64,000 nucleotides of DNA from Dryas octopetala (lineage: Eukaryota > Streptophyta > Magnoliopsida > Rosales > Rosaceae). The notes below the pieces were generated by a model that did not search any database, was not told the DNA's origin, and saw only the letters and a program-made list of their open reading frames with translations. How positions within the stretch are numbered: position 1 is the stretch's first letter; every line of letters starts with the position of its first letter. Made by a program: the position numbers and the translations under genes. Below are positions 36,889 to 47,660 of this stretch, one piece after another. Location: assembly GCA_963921425.1 (NCBI GenBank), contig OY992834.1, forward strand, positions 14,758,164 through 14,822,163, given 5' to 3'.

Positions 36889-39442
36889 ATGGTGAGTGAC
36901 TGAGTTCCTTATTTCCTCTGGGCTTTGAGTCTGAGGGTTTCTCTTCATTTTTAATTGAGCTGCGAAGGGGGCTTCAATGGGCGTAGATATAGGGATGATA
37001 TGTTCACTGATATGTTCTGTACTTCTGTGATTTTGTTGATGCAGTCTCAAACTCAATCACAGCAGCATAGTGGGGTTGCTTGTTCTTCAACAGCAACCTC
37101 ACCCTCACCATTGGGACCTCCAGCAACAGTGGGAGAACCCATTCAATCTGCAACAGAAGTAAGTGAGCTGAATCCCCTTTCTAAACCTAGTATTGGTACC
37201 AAACGTAGTTGGGTTTGGGAGCATTTTAAACAGTATGATGTAATAAAAAAAGAAAAAAAAAAGATGAATCAGGGAAGATGATAGAGGTAGAAGTGATATA
37301 TAAGAGAGCTAAATGCATATATTGTCCTAAGGGTATTCTAGGAGATTATGCATGTGATCCTATTCTAAATGGGACATCAGGAATGAGTACCCACATTAGA
37401 AAACTGTGCAAGTATTACCCACCAAACCAAAACAAAAACCAAAAGATTATTTGTGGTGATAAGGGTCAGGGTAACAAGATGGTTTCTAAGGGGTTTGTGC
37501 AGAGTGATGTGATGGAGGCTTGTGTTGAGATGATTGTACTAGATGAGATGCCATTTAGTGTGGTAGAGAAGAAGGGTTTTAGGAAGTTCTGTAGTAGGGC
37601 TTGCCCAATGTTTGAAATACCTAGCAGGAGAACTATAGTTAGGCAGTTTCTGAAAATGTATGATGAGCATAAGGAGAATTTGATGAAAGATTTGAGTGCA
37701 CATAGGATCTGCCTAACTACTGACACTTGGACAAGTGTCCAAAACTGCAATTATATGGTGCTAACTGCCCATTTCATTGACAAGGATTGGAAGATGCACA
37801 AAAGAGTTTTAAACTTTTGTGTGATTCCTAATCACCAAGGGACCACTATAGGGAGGCTTATTGAGGCATGTTTGTTACAGTGGGGAATAGAGAAGGTGTT
37901 GACCATAACTGTTGATAATGCTTCTGCAAATAAAGTAGCTTTAGACTGGGTTAGGTCTAAAATGAATATGTGGGAGAAATCACAAGCCGTTTTGGGTGGG
38001 AAGTACTTGCATGTGAGATGTGTTGCTCACATAACCAATTTAATAGTGGGAAATGGGTTGAAGAAGCTTAATAGGTCTGTTTTGGCCATTAGAAATTCTG
38101 TGAAGTATGTAAGGTCCTCTCCACAAAGATTAGAATATTTTAAATCTTCTGTGGAGAAGGAGAAACTGACCAGCAAGGGTCTTGTATGCATGGATGTCCC
38201 CACAAGGTGGAATTCAACATTTATAATGTTGGAGGCAGCCTTGAAGTTTAAGAAGGCTTTCACAAGAATGGCGGAGGATGAGGGCAGCACCTTTTTGGCT
38301 TACTTCAAGGAACCAGATGAAGAATTTGATGATGATGGCAATGTGGTTCAATGTAGTAGTAGGAGGCTTAGGATTGGGCCACCAAGTGAGGTTGATTGGA
38401 ACAATGCTAGGGTGTTTGTAAAGTTTTTGAAAGTGTTTTATGATGTGACTTTAAGGGTTAGTGCATCTTTGCACCCCACTATCCACACAACTTTTCATGA
38501 TGTTCTTGCTATTGAACATGCAATTGACAAGTTGTTTGTGACACCTGAGATGGCCACTGGTGATGAAACTGAACGAGTGTTGGCTGACATGGCAGCCAAC
38601 ATGAGAGGCAAATATAACAAGTATTTTGGCTCATTGAATGATCTGAACCCACTGGTGCTGATTGCACTTGTGTTGGATCCAAGGTTTAAGCTTAGACATA
38701 TAACTCATTTGTTTAGGAAGGAGAGGTTTGATGAGGAAGAGGTGCAGCTGAAAACCAAAGAGATGAAAGGAGTGTTGATGAGCCTTTATGAAGAGTATGG
38801 TCCAAAAGTAGATGGTGGCATACACTTGAGAGGTAATGTGGATTCTAATTCACACAATACTAGTGCTGCAACTTATATGGTAGAAGATGAGGAGAGTAGG
38901 GATAATGGGAGGGATGATATTTTGGATGATTGGAGAAAGGTGGTGGAAGAGAGCAATGAGGCAGTGGTGGCACATGAAGTGGATACATACTTGATGGATC
39001 CTTTAGAATACACAACCCAAAGTTTTGACATTTTATTGTGGTGGAAGCTCAACGGTCCCAAGTACCCTGTGTTGGCAGCAATTGCAAGTGATGTTCTTGC
39101 AATTCAAGTATCAACAGTGGCATCAGAGAGTAGTTTTAGCACTGGGGGTAGAGTCATAAATTCATTTAGGAGTTCATTAACTCCTTCATCAGTGGAGGCC
39201 TTGATTTGTATGCAAAATTGGTTGAGTGGGGATGATATTTCCAGCTTGGAGGATGAACCTTGCATTGAAGAACTTGAATTTTATGAAGGTGTAGAATCAG
39301 GTAATGTTTTGTAAATATAATTACTTGCTTTGCTTTGTTGCTTGCTTTTAAAGTTTGCATTGAATTAATGAATTTTAATTATGTTGTATTCCATTTTGTG
39401 TAGAACATGCAAGTGAAGTCAAGGCAAAGGGAAAGGGAAAAT
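36889..39442 (+). CDS. hAT transposase (BED finger, RNase H-like, hATC), one frameshift
   Basis: Proposed structure: the ATG at 36889-36891 is immediately followed by a donor (GTGAGT), the acceptor is at 37042-37044, and the main exon starts at 37045. The frame then runs to the A-rich tract at 37244-37262, where it must shift to continue into the 678-codon frame (37278-39314). The BED finger spans the shift: SWVWEHFKQYD before it, CIYC and H..RKLC after it (Cys13, Cys16, His39, Cys44 counted from 37278). Likely catalytic residues are Asp149 (TTDTWTS), Asp213 (TVDNAS) and Glu617 (VASESSF). The hATC dimerisation block covers about 583-655. A GTAATG donor after 39300 and a TAG acceptor at 39401-39403 would swap the last residues for a 13-codon tail ending at 39442. 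The frame is otherwise clean. Confidence 0.85.
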
Positions 39443-39750
39443 AGCATGTTTGAGCTCACTGCTGGCCAAGACCTTGCAGCTGGCCATCACTGCTGGTCTG
39501 CTGTCCATGTTGCCTTATGTTGTGTTCTGTCAATTTATCAGCTTTTGTTGCTTGCTTTTAAAGTTTGCATTGAATTAATGAATTTTAATTATGTTGTATT
39601 CCATTTTGTGTAGAACATGCAAGTGAAGTCAAGGCAAAGGGAAAGGGAAAACAGCATGTTTGAGCTCACTGCTGGCCAAGACCTTGCAGCTGGCCATCAC
39701 TGCTGGTCTGCTGTCCATGTTGCCTTATGTTGTGTTCTGTCAATTTATCA
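39332..39750 (+). repeat. 210-bp tandem duplication at the 3' end of the transposase gene
   Basis: Two nearly identical copies (about 39332-39541 and 39542-39750) each contain an acceptor, the tail exon and downstream sequence. In the second copy the tail stop TAG has become CAG. Confidence 0.9.
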
Positions 39751-40409
39751 GTTTCTTCTGTTATGCAAATTTATATGGCCCTGTCTCAAGGTGATGTGTT
39801 ATGCATATTAGTGCGAGTTATGTAGTGGTGAAAGAGGAAGGGAAAACAAAAGCTCTCTGTAGTTCCATTTACTACTTCCATTTACAACCAAACAGCTTAT
39901 TGCCTTATGTTGCTTACTTTTATGTTCTAAAACAGAGATGCAGTGTGTTGCTGTGTGTTCATTATCATGCTTACATTTTCTTTATATGGTGGTTCCTGTT
40001 GTTTTCTTTATATGGTGGTTCCTGTTGTTTTCTTTGGCATTGATATATATATTTCTTTTTTGTTGTTAAATATTGTTTTTTGACAAAAAAAAAATAATTT
40101 TAAAATGTTGGTATATACCGAAACCATACCGAACCATACCGAATTTATAGAACACTGGTATGGTATGGTACGAGTTTTAAAAATGTCCATACCGTACCGA
40201 TACCGTACCGAATAAAAATTTCGGTATGGTATCGGTATGGGGCTCATACCGTACCATACCGTACCGTGCCCACCCCTAGTAGAAAGTGACCAAAGCTGCC
40301 AAGGCCAAGCAAATGACCCCACCAACCCAGCCTAACAAGGCCAGCGCAAAGGGAAGACTTAGAAGCACTGGAGCCACTATTGATGTCGTCAAGTGGTACC
40401 CACAGTGCA

Positions 40410-40555
40410 ACCATGACCCTACCACAGATAATTCATTCACACAAAATTAATTCATTTTAGAAACTAATTTGCAAGTTGGATTGGAAATTATGAAAATTAA
40501 TTTGCAACCATGACCCTACCACACAAAATTAATTCATTTTAGAAACTAGTTTGTT
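40410..40555 (-). repeat. Duplicated exon-2 acceptor region in intron 1 of copy B
   Basis: The words GCAACCATGACCCTACCACA and AATTAATTCATTTTAGAAACTA occur at about 40407-40462 and again at about 40504-40550. This copies the exon 2 acceptor and the first exon bases. Copy A has only one. It makes a decoy acceptor upstream of the real one. Confidence 0.7.
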
Positions 40556-40692
40556 AGGAGATGATCAATATAGTGAGAGTACTACGAACCTTCAGATTTG
40601 AGGACGAACATAGCTCCGGCATCAAGCTCTTTCGGAGCCACACCGTTTTGCTTGTCACAAGTAGACACTTCCATCAAGTTTGGAGCCACAGA

Positions 40693-40698
<6 letters not shown>

Positions 40699-40737
<39 letters not shown>
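40699..40737 (-). promoter_or_regulatory. (GA)n tract in the 5' leader of transporter copy B
   Basis: About 19 GA units (minus strand) lie against the start codon, orthologous to the tract of copy A but shorter. Confidence 0.6.
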
Positions 40738-41553
40738 GCTACCTCTGTGACTCTGTCTCTGACTCTGACTCTGGGGAGTATTTGGAGTGAAGAATATATA
40801 GAACAAGCTAATGGGACTAAATATTGAGAGGGTGAGAATCAGATAGGAAAGCCCAAGTCAACCATACACTATAGACTGCTGGATATATATATATATATAT
40901 ATATATATATGGTAGGTAGATTCAAGATTGGTAAATATACAAATAAAACATTAAGAAATGCAAAGTTGGAACATTTGTTCATCGATCGACTTCTGGAAAA
41001 GAGGTGGTTTAGTTGAATACTGTTTTGGACTACTCAACAAAGCGGTCCAACAACGGCAGCAGACACCGTATAGTTTATTATATATGCTGATGCTGATATT
41101 ATACCTAAGGGACCTTAATTTATTAAGGTTTTCAATTATTTTAAACTGACAAATTATGAAAATTAATATATGTCAAATTGGTTTTAACTTTTTAAACATA
41201 GGAATTGAAATCAGTGTGGTCCATCCACAAGAAGTGTATGAGCCCTGCCACATTATCAATTATCAGATGGAGGTGTCCCCTCACCTCTACGAAAAATTAT
41301 TATAGCTACTATATGTAATCTACCTATGTGTTATAATATGAGTAGACATTATTAATTAATATTATTTCCTAAAATTATAAATTCATCACATATCCATATT
41401 ACTTGTACATAAATTGATTGCCATCACATAACAATATTACTTGTACATGTCTAGCTACTTTTTAATTTTAATCAAGTAATATGGGATATAAAGTGTGGAA
41501 AGAATGTGAGATCTGACTATGTGAGTGAGCGTTAGAAAAGGTCTTCTCTAGTT
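40738..41553. repeat. Upstream region of copy B, homologous to that of copy A
   Basis: Aligns by eye with 27599-28286 and 29067-29210, with a longer (TA)n at about 40882-40911. It lacks the 762-bp element. Confidence 0.8.
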
Positions 41554-41558
41554 ACTTC

Positions 41559-42010
41559 TGTTAATATTAGTTGGTTTTATCTGTTTTGTTAGACTGCCAG
41601 GTGTTATGTTTTGGTTGGTTCTTTTTATCAAAGTCTGCTAGAATTAGTTTTGTCAACTGTGGCATATATTCAGCTATTGTACTATTCACGCGATATTATT
41701 CTTCTCAATACACAGAGATTACAATAATACACTTTTAGATTTCTCTCTCAAATTTCAAAGCTTTCGTGGTATCAAAGCTAGGTTATCTGCGTGTAAGGCC
41801 CAACGGCCACACGTGCTCCCACGTCACCCAATACAATTTGTTCACGTGTAAGGCTCAAAATCTCGCTACACGTGCGGGGGCGTGTTGAGAGTAATGTGAA
41901 ACAATGCCCCATATCGGAAAACTAGAGCTTAACATATGTGCTTATAAGTCTTGGGCCTCGATCTCCATCCATTGCCAATTGGTTTTAGGTTGGATGCTCT
42001 AATTTTATCA
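41559..42010 (+). mobile_element. Copia-type LTR remnant with primer-binding site
   Basis: A 452-bp insertion interrupts sequence that is continuous upstream of copy A (GTTACTTCATCATGG). It starts TGTTAATATT and ends TTTTATCA, with a 5-bp duplication ACTTC/ACTTT (one mismatch). At 41767 TGGTATCAAAGCTA matches the primer-binding site complementary to initiator Met tRNA used by copia elements. A G-rich CGGGGGCG just before TGTTGAGAG (about 41876-41890) looks like a polypurine tract and start of a 3' LTR. The two LTR-like parts are not similar to each other, so the piece is a rearranged remnant or a chimera. No gag/pol is present. Confidence 0.6.
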
Positions 42011-42064
42011 ACTTTATCATGGAGCAGCTATTTTTTCTTAAATTATTTTTAATATTGTTGTGAG

Positions 42065-43425
42065 CAAGGAGTGAAATTTCGAAAATTTCGCCGAAAATTT
42101 CATTTCTTTGGAGTTCCGAAATTTTATAACATATCCATTAATTTTCGTCAGTGTGTTTCTGTAAAATTTCGTCGAAATTTGACGAAATTTCGCTGTGACT
42201 AACTTAGATCTCAGAAGTCCCAGCTCCATTTCCATTTCATCTCTCAAATCTCTCTGTCTTCTCCCCCTATGCGCACCCAGCTGCCTTCGGCGTGACGGCG
42301 TGACCCCCTGCCTCCTCCCCCTGCGCGCACAGCGCACCCAGCAGGTATCTTCAACCTTGTACCCAAATACCCAAATCTGTCAAATACTTACGGCCTTGTG
42401 TTGTGGAGTTGTGGGTTTACACTTCTTCCAAATTTACACAGCAAACAATAAATGATTTTTCTTTGGATAGAGTCATAGAGATGAGTGGGCTGTAGCCTGT
42501 AGGAAGTAGTAGACTAGTAGGCAATAAATGATTCGATACTTTCCATTCCACTATCTAAGTATCTAATGTTTATTTATAATATATTAAAAAATATCTAATA
42601 TTTATTAGATTTTCTTTTTTCTGGTTGATTACTTGATTGATTTGATTCAAGTGTTTAATTGTTTAATTGTTTGGGTTTGGGTTTAATTGTTTAAAGTCTT
42701 AAACCGTACCCAAATATATTTGGGTTTAATTGTTTAAATTTGGAAATAGTTTTTTTTTTTTTTGGGTCTGAAATTTTTTTAATACTTATTTGGAATTTGG
42801 AAATAGTTATTGACTGTGATTGTAATTTGTGTATATTTGGAAATAGATAGGTATCCAAATACTTACTGTGATTGTGTATATTTGGGGAAGGTTTAAATGT
42901 TTAATATGATTTTGTGTTTAAATTTGGATTGCCTCACCCTTTTACTTAGGTGAGTCTGACAGTAACTCTTCAAATGAGTATGGTTATGGGCAAATCCCAC
43001 CACAAATACTACCTCTTGATCCATATGGTTGACATGTTGGGAATTATATGCAAAATTATGCTAGAAATGTATATTGGAGTAATTATTCTTCTCAGTTTAC
43101 CTACTCTGGACATAATGATATTGAAGACAGCGGAAATTTTGAACCTGTTAAAAATTCTATGTGCTATTGAATACTTATTTAATTCATAATTTAATATTGT
43201 AATATAAATAAATTAGAGGTGTTATTTATATAATTATTAATTAATGATCCATTTTTTTAATAGTATTTGTATCCAGCGCACATTATATTCACCTTATATC
43301 ACATGAAACCTACTATATAATTTGGTTTCTTTAATATTTTTTATCAATGTAGTAGATAATATGTTAAATAAGCATATGGTCAAATTTCATTCAAAATTTC
43401 CTCGAAACCTAAATTTTACTCCTTG
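42065..43425 (+). mobile_element. Decayed hAT element with transposase tail (1,361 bp)
   Basis: The ends are CAAGGAGTGAAATTT and, inverted, CAAGGAGTAAAATTT, with a perfect 8-bp duplication GTTGTGAG (42057-42064, 43426-43433). Near 42950-43170 on the plus strand there is a decayed coding remnant (SNEYGYGQIPPQ, PLDPYG then a stop, HVGNYMQNYARNVYWSNYSS, DIEDSGNFEP) like the tail of DUF659/hATC plant transposases. It is an internal deletion derivative. The first 400 bp contain repeated CGAAATTTCG words. Confidence 0.85.
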
Positions 43426-43756
43426 GTTGTGAGTAATGAGTGTATAGATTAAACTCACAGGTGCATATATATACAATTGTCCTTACTATTTTACTTATGA
43501 AGATGTACTTTTCTTTTTTTAATAGCTACTTATGAACCTTGTTGATAGAGATGGTCCGCAAGTTAATTTGTTCTAATTAATTTTCTGACCAACCAAACAA
43601 AAAAAGAACAGAAAAGGAAAACTATAGTGAAAGTGCTCGTGCGCTCCTATAGGACAAGCATCTAAGTTCAACCCTTTGGCTTCTCAAGCCCCATCATTTC
43701 AATTTGGTCAATCAGTTGCATGCACAAAAGGTTTCTTTCATGTGCTCTAATCGTTC

Positions 43757-43852
43757 CCAAAAATTAGTCCCTCGGAGGGCTTGAAAGTCACATTGTAGAA
43801 GTTCATTGACGTTGGTATAATGAAGCCAAACATATATGCGCACCCTAATGCT
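43757..43852 (-). pseudogene. Relic of a third transporter copy (last-exon fragment)
   Basis: The minus strand reads ALGCAYMFGFIIPTSMNFYN then VTFKPSEGLIFG, about 32 residues. These align with the penultimate membrane segment of copies A and B (GAFGYIPLDFILPM, FYNITFKPS). Nothing else of the gene is recognisable around it. It shows that the tandem array once had at least three members or a truncated extra unit. Confidence 0.7.
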
Positions 43853-43855
43853 TTA

Positions 43856-44595
43856 ATAAAATATTCCACCAAAAATACTAGAAACATGCCACATTACATC
43901 ATATCAGCACAAGAACGTATATTCTTATAAACCTGCTTTTTTTCCCTGTTGAAAATGTACAAATCTGCCCTTTGACGTCTAAGAAAACTCATAGACTCTT
44001 AGTGAAAAAAAAATGGGTGCAAGAAAGATGCCATTTAATAGTCAAAGTACCTACTCTGTTTTTGACTGCAGACTGCTGCTGCATAAGGTTCTTCTTTTTT
44101 TTTTTTTTTTTTCAGCTTAGGTAAGTCCATTAAAACAAAACTTTTTTACATGTGAAAATCAGAGTGCAACAGCCCATAGCCCATCCAAAAAGCCAATCCC
44201 AACCCACAGACCAAGCCTTTTTCCTCAGCAGCCTTAGCCCTTAGGCCCAAACCCACACCACCCCATATTCTATTGAATCAACAGATATTCCCACTAAGCA
44301 CTAAGCGTTAATGCAACCATGCGTTAAGCATGACATCTAGCTCTCATGGATAAAATATTTCTGCCAGCAATTTGCATGCTTCCAACTCTACAACTGGTTC
44401 CATGTGACTAGCCACTACCATATGGTTAAAAGTACATGACCACCACACAACACAAATTACATGGTTCAACTTTACTTGACCATTAATTAATATCAATTAT
44501 TAATTAGCACTATAATAAATTTTTGAACCCCTCCACTAAATTTCATATATATCACTCATTTTTGTCATTTCACAAAACATTGCAAAATCAAAGCC
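43856..44595. other. Intergenic region and promoter of the X8 gene
   Basis: No gene seen. An 18-T tract lies at about 44095-44112. The last part is the presumed promoter of the following gene. Confidence 0.4.
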
Positions 44596-46079
44596 ATGGC
44601 TCAATCTTCAAGTACTTCATTCCTTTTCATTGTCTTACTTGTGCTCTTGTCAATCCACATAGCAGGTAACTTCATCAGTCTCAGCTGGCCAGTTCATGTT
44701 GCACATTTGTACTTCTTAGATGGATTATATAATGAGCGTTTTCATGCATGATTTTTTTTTTCTATTGGGTATTATCTGTAGCTGTTTCTTTTACCACCAA
44801 GATTTAAAAGAAATGAAACTAAAAAACTATTGGAATGATCCCCATGCATGTAGTTAGGATATTTGTCTTCAAATTTCTACCATATTCTCATCAACAACTA
44901 AGCTGAGTCCTCTTTTACCAACTAGAATCTGACAGATACTTTTGGTTGATTCCATATTACAAAGGGGTAGGTTTTGCTATAGTACCTAAAATTTTCTCAA
45001 TAAAAGCAACTTTATCTTTCACCCAACAAACTAATAAAAAAGTGAAAAATAAAGATTAGAGGTTTTAAATCCATAACCACAAAATACTCTCATATTATAT
45101 TAGACAACTACTAACTAAAAAAATAAGCACATCATATCATGCTTAATTATCAATGTCATGACTCGTACACGTATCATGTGTGTGTACAATTATATAAATT
45201 TTGACCAGGACTCGGTGGGACTATGCAATTAATTGGCACCTCTAATTTGTGATACTCTTGTTTCAAACCTGCGTAGGAGGACCCTTGAAGCATGTTAATG
45301 GGCATGTAAGTTAATATTCAAGACTAACCATCCAAGTCATTCACATGACATCTTGATTGAAACAATGGATCATAAATTAATTAACTCTCAAATATTTCTC
45401 AGGATGTGTTTCAGGAGAAAAGTACTTGGTGTGTGGCCAAGCCTTCAGCAAGTGATGCAGAGCTGGCTGCAAACATACAGTTCATCTGCGGCCAACTGAA
45501 GGACTGTGAGCTGATACAGGAAGGTGGTTCATGCTATTACCCCATCACTCCCATCAACCATGCCTCAGTGGTCATGAATCTTTACTACAAAACTATGGGC
45601 CTCAACATCTCGAATTGTGACTTCAGAGGCTCTGCTCTCTCATTACTGAGACTAACCCAAGTAATAGATCATGACTTTTTAAAATTAATACAATGTTGAT
45701 TTTGATTTATATATATATATATATATGAAAATACTTTTTTTTTTTTTTAATTGCTGTTGTTTAACTGTAAATCTAAATCATTAATTAGATTGACTTGTAG
45801 TTAAATGTGTAATCCAAATTTATAGTTTGACATCTTATGTTGCCAAATTATCTAGAAGAGAACGTAGCCTTTTATGTAAGCCTTTTTTTTATACTTCTTT
45901 TCTTTGTTTGTGGATTATAGTCTTATCATAAAATTTATTGCGCTGCCTTGCAGGTTATGGTAGCTGCATGTACGCATAGCAGGGGCAGTGCACATGTCAT
46001 TTACAATCAAATTATGTTTTCTGGATACTATAAATGCCTGCAACTGCACAAATTAATGAGCCTCTGCCTCGGCCATTAG
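44596..46079 (+). CDS. Secreted X8-domain (carbohydrate-binding) protein
   Basis: Four exons join in phase: 44596-44665, 45277-45305 (a 29-bp mini-exon), 45403-45660 and 45954-46079, all GT-AG, giving 160 aa. Exon 1 is a signal peptide (MAQSSSTSFLFIVLLVLLSI, then HIAG). Exon 3 starts an X8 domain with STWCVAKPSASDAELAANI, a central Cys pair, GGSCYYPITPINHASVVMN, LYYKTMG and NCDFRGSAL. X8 (CBM43) domains bind beta-1,3-glucan; single-domain forms include plasmodesmata callose-binding proteins and pollen/wall proteins. The last exon departs from the usual TNPSYGSC-type end, and there is no clear GPI-anchor signal (it ends SLCLGH), so the protein is probably secreted. The final Cys pairing is uncertain. 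The mini-exon model is inferred but typical of the family. Confidence 0.82.
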
Positions 46080-46831
46080 ATCTACCATATTGGTAGAGTT
46101 CAGCATCTGTTTAGGATTAGCATATATTGGCTCCATTGCAGTTTGGAACTAATTAAATATGACTGGTTTGTAGCAGTTTCATTAGATAAGAGCAAATTAT
46201 GCAATTCTTCCAAGGATACATATATAGCTAGTACTCTCACTTAATGTGTACATTAACAAATTTTGATCACCAAAAACTACTGGAACTAAAGCTAGCTTAT
46301 ATCCTTGCTTCTATATCAGTTTCTCCATGTAATTGCTAAATATCATGAATAATAATTCAATAGGTTTTGCTGGCTACCAGTACCACTATTTGATTCCTTG
46401 AGCTATTAAAAAGGAGTTTTCATTAAATTTGCTTTGAAATAAAAATGCAATAGTACCATCAAATTAATACAAGTCACATTGACTCCACAGCTAGCTAGGA
46501 GCAACAATTTACAAAACCTATATATAAACAGAATTGAATTTGTAGTGAATTTGCATTAAATAACATATGCAATACTATACAAGTCAGATTAATTCCACTG
46601 ATATATAAGCTATAAATTTAAAAAATGCGTAAGAAACAATGACTTGAACTAATGAAATAATAATTTGAAAACAACAACATGCATGAACAAGCTGAAAAGA
46701 TAACCCAATTCTACATGCAGAGCAAATTAGGCACCAAAGTAAGTGTTATACGTTGCACTCGATCATTGAGCAAGGGAGTTGATGAAGCTCTGAAAGTGTC
46801 GACAATGATGATGATATATGATCAACGTACT
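46080..46831. other. Intergenic DNA, 3' flank of the X8 gene
   Basis: No gene seen. A 20-bp word around TAATACAAGTCA.ATT..TCCA occurs twice (about 46465 and 46575), suggesting an old local duplication. Confidence 0.4.
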
Positions 46832-47660
46832 CTACCCAGTTGTGGAATTGTGGTCAACCAATAGTTTCTTAAATTCATCGGACTCAAAGTATGCAGAAGA
46901 AGGAAATGCAATACCATCATCATCCACAGAAATATCATTGATCAATTGATCAACATTGACTATGTCGTCCTCCAATAATCTCTTAAACTCATCAGGCTCA
47001 AAGTACGCAGTAGCAGATGAGATATCATAATCAACCACAGAAATATATATTATTGATCAATTGGTCATGGAGTTGATGATCATCATGCACAAGACCCTGT
47101 TCCCCAAGATTCTCATCAACATCGACCAAGTTGTCACCCTTGAATTCATTAGACTGAAAGTACAAATAAGCAGAGTAGATGTCATAAATATCATCCACAG
47201 AAATATTATTGATCGATTGGTCATGAAGTTGATGATCACCATGTACAAGACCATGTTCCCCAAGATTCTCATGAACATCGACCAAGTAGTCGTCCTCCGA
47301 TAATCTCCTAAACTCATCGGACTGAAAATAAGCAAAGGAGATGTCATAATCATCCACAGAAGTATACTGATCGATTGGTAATTTGGTAACATGGAATTGA
47401 TGGTCATCATTCACAAGAATTTGCTCACAATTACCACTGCCTTGTTCCTCATGATTCTCATTAACGTTGCTGGGATTGGCAGATTTTCTTAATTTCTTCT
47501 TTTCTGTCGATTCTTGACCATCATTCCATGTAAGCTTTCTCTTGTTAATTTGGTTTCTTAATCTTCTTCTCATACCTATCATTCTTTCTTAGACGACAAA
47601 GCACAAAATCCTTAACATCAGGCTTACTAACGTAGGAATAATCAACTCATCCAACTCATC
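46832..47660 (-). pseudogene. NAC-like C-terminal fragment with acidic repeats, frameshifted
   Basis: Around 47650-47545 (minus) one frame reads YSYVSKPDVKDFVLCRLRKN, like the end of a NAC DNA-binding domain, then stops. An overlapping frame (47582-47031) continues for 183 codons, and a third (47038-46832) carries the same repeat pattern on. The tail holds four copies of an acidic unit around (I)SVDD-YDIS-AYFxSDEF(K/R)RLLEDD, partly alternating with a second unit ENLGEHGLVHxDHQLHDQ. The break near 47040-47052 lies in a TA-rich run. No upstream NAC domain is present. I read it as a truncated gene with at least two frameshifts. The NAC assignment rests on a short motif. Confidence 0.5.

Larger units (their letters stand above)
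36006..40278 (+). mobile_element. hAT transposon with transposase gene (4,273 bp)
   Basis: The 11-bp terminal inverted repeats TAGGGGTGGGC are perfect. The 8-bp duplication GTAGAAAG is perfect (35998-36005, 40279-40286). Subterminal regions are packed with ATACCG/CGGTAT words (about 36020-36190 and 40115-40265), the usual binding sites for hAT transposase. It carries a transposase gene in the plus orientation, opposite to the host gene. Perfect TSDs and an otherwise intact host exon indicate a young insertion. Confidence 0.95.
31956..40698 (-). pseudogene. GABA transporter-like permease, copy B, exon 2 split by a hAT element
   Basis: The seven exons correspond one to one with copy A: 40698-40590, exon 2 as 40418-40287 plus 36005-35907, 34549-34452, 34074-33888, 33755-33625, 33046-32813 and 32336-31956. 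All splice sites are GT-AG and five of six intron positions flank exons of identical size to copy A. Exon 2 is one codon longer. Apart from the insertion, I see no stop or frameshift. The insertion lies after the codons for ALAALVTFY in the second membrane segment. As it stands the gene cannot give a normal protein unless the 4.3-kb insert is spliced out or excises. The intact frame around it suggests recent inactivation. The function would be as for copy A. Confidence 0.9.

Noticed and set aside
36006..40278. Alternative idea that the insert is an intron gained by copy B
   Set aside because: The 11-bp inverted ends, 8-bp TSD and transposase show a transposon, and there are no GT-AG ends at the insertion points.
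41876..42010. Possible 5S-related (Cassandra-type) TRIM
   Set aside because: CCCCATATCGGAAAACTAGAG looked suggestive, but none of the 5S internal promoter blocks could be found.
47061..47303. Plus-strand frame over the acidic repeats
   Set aside because: The minus-strand repeats make coherent protein units; the plus-strand frame is a mirror of the DNA repeats.
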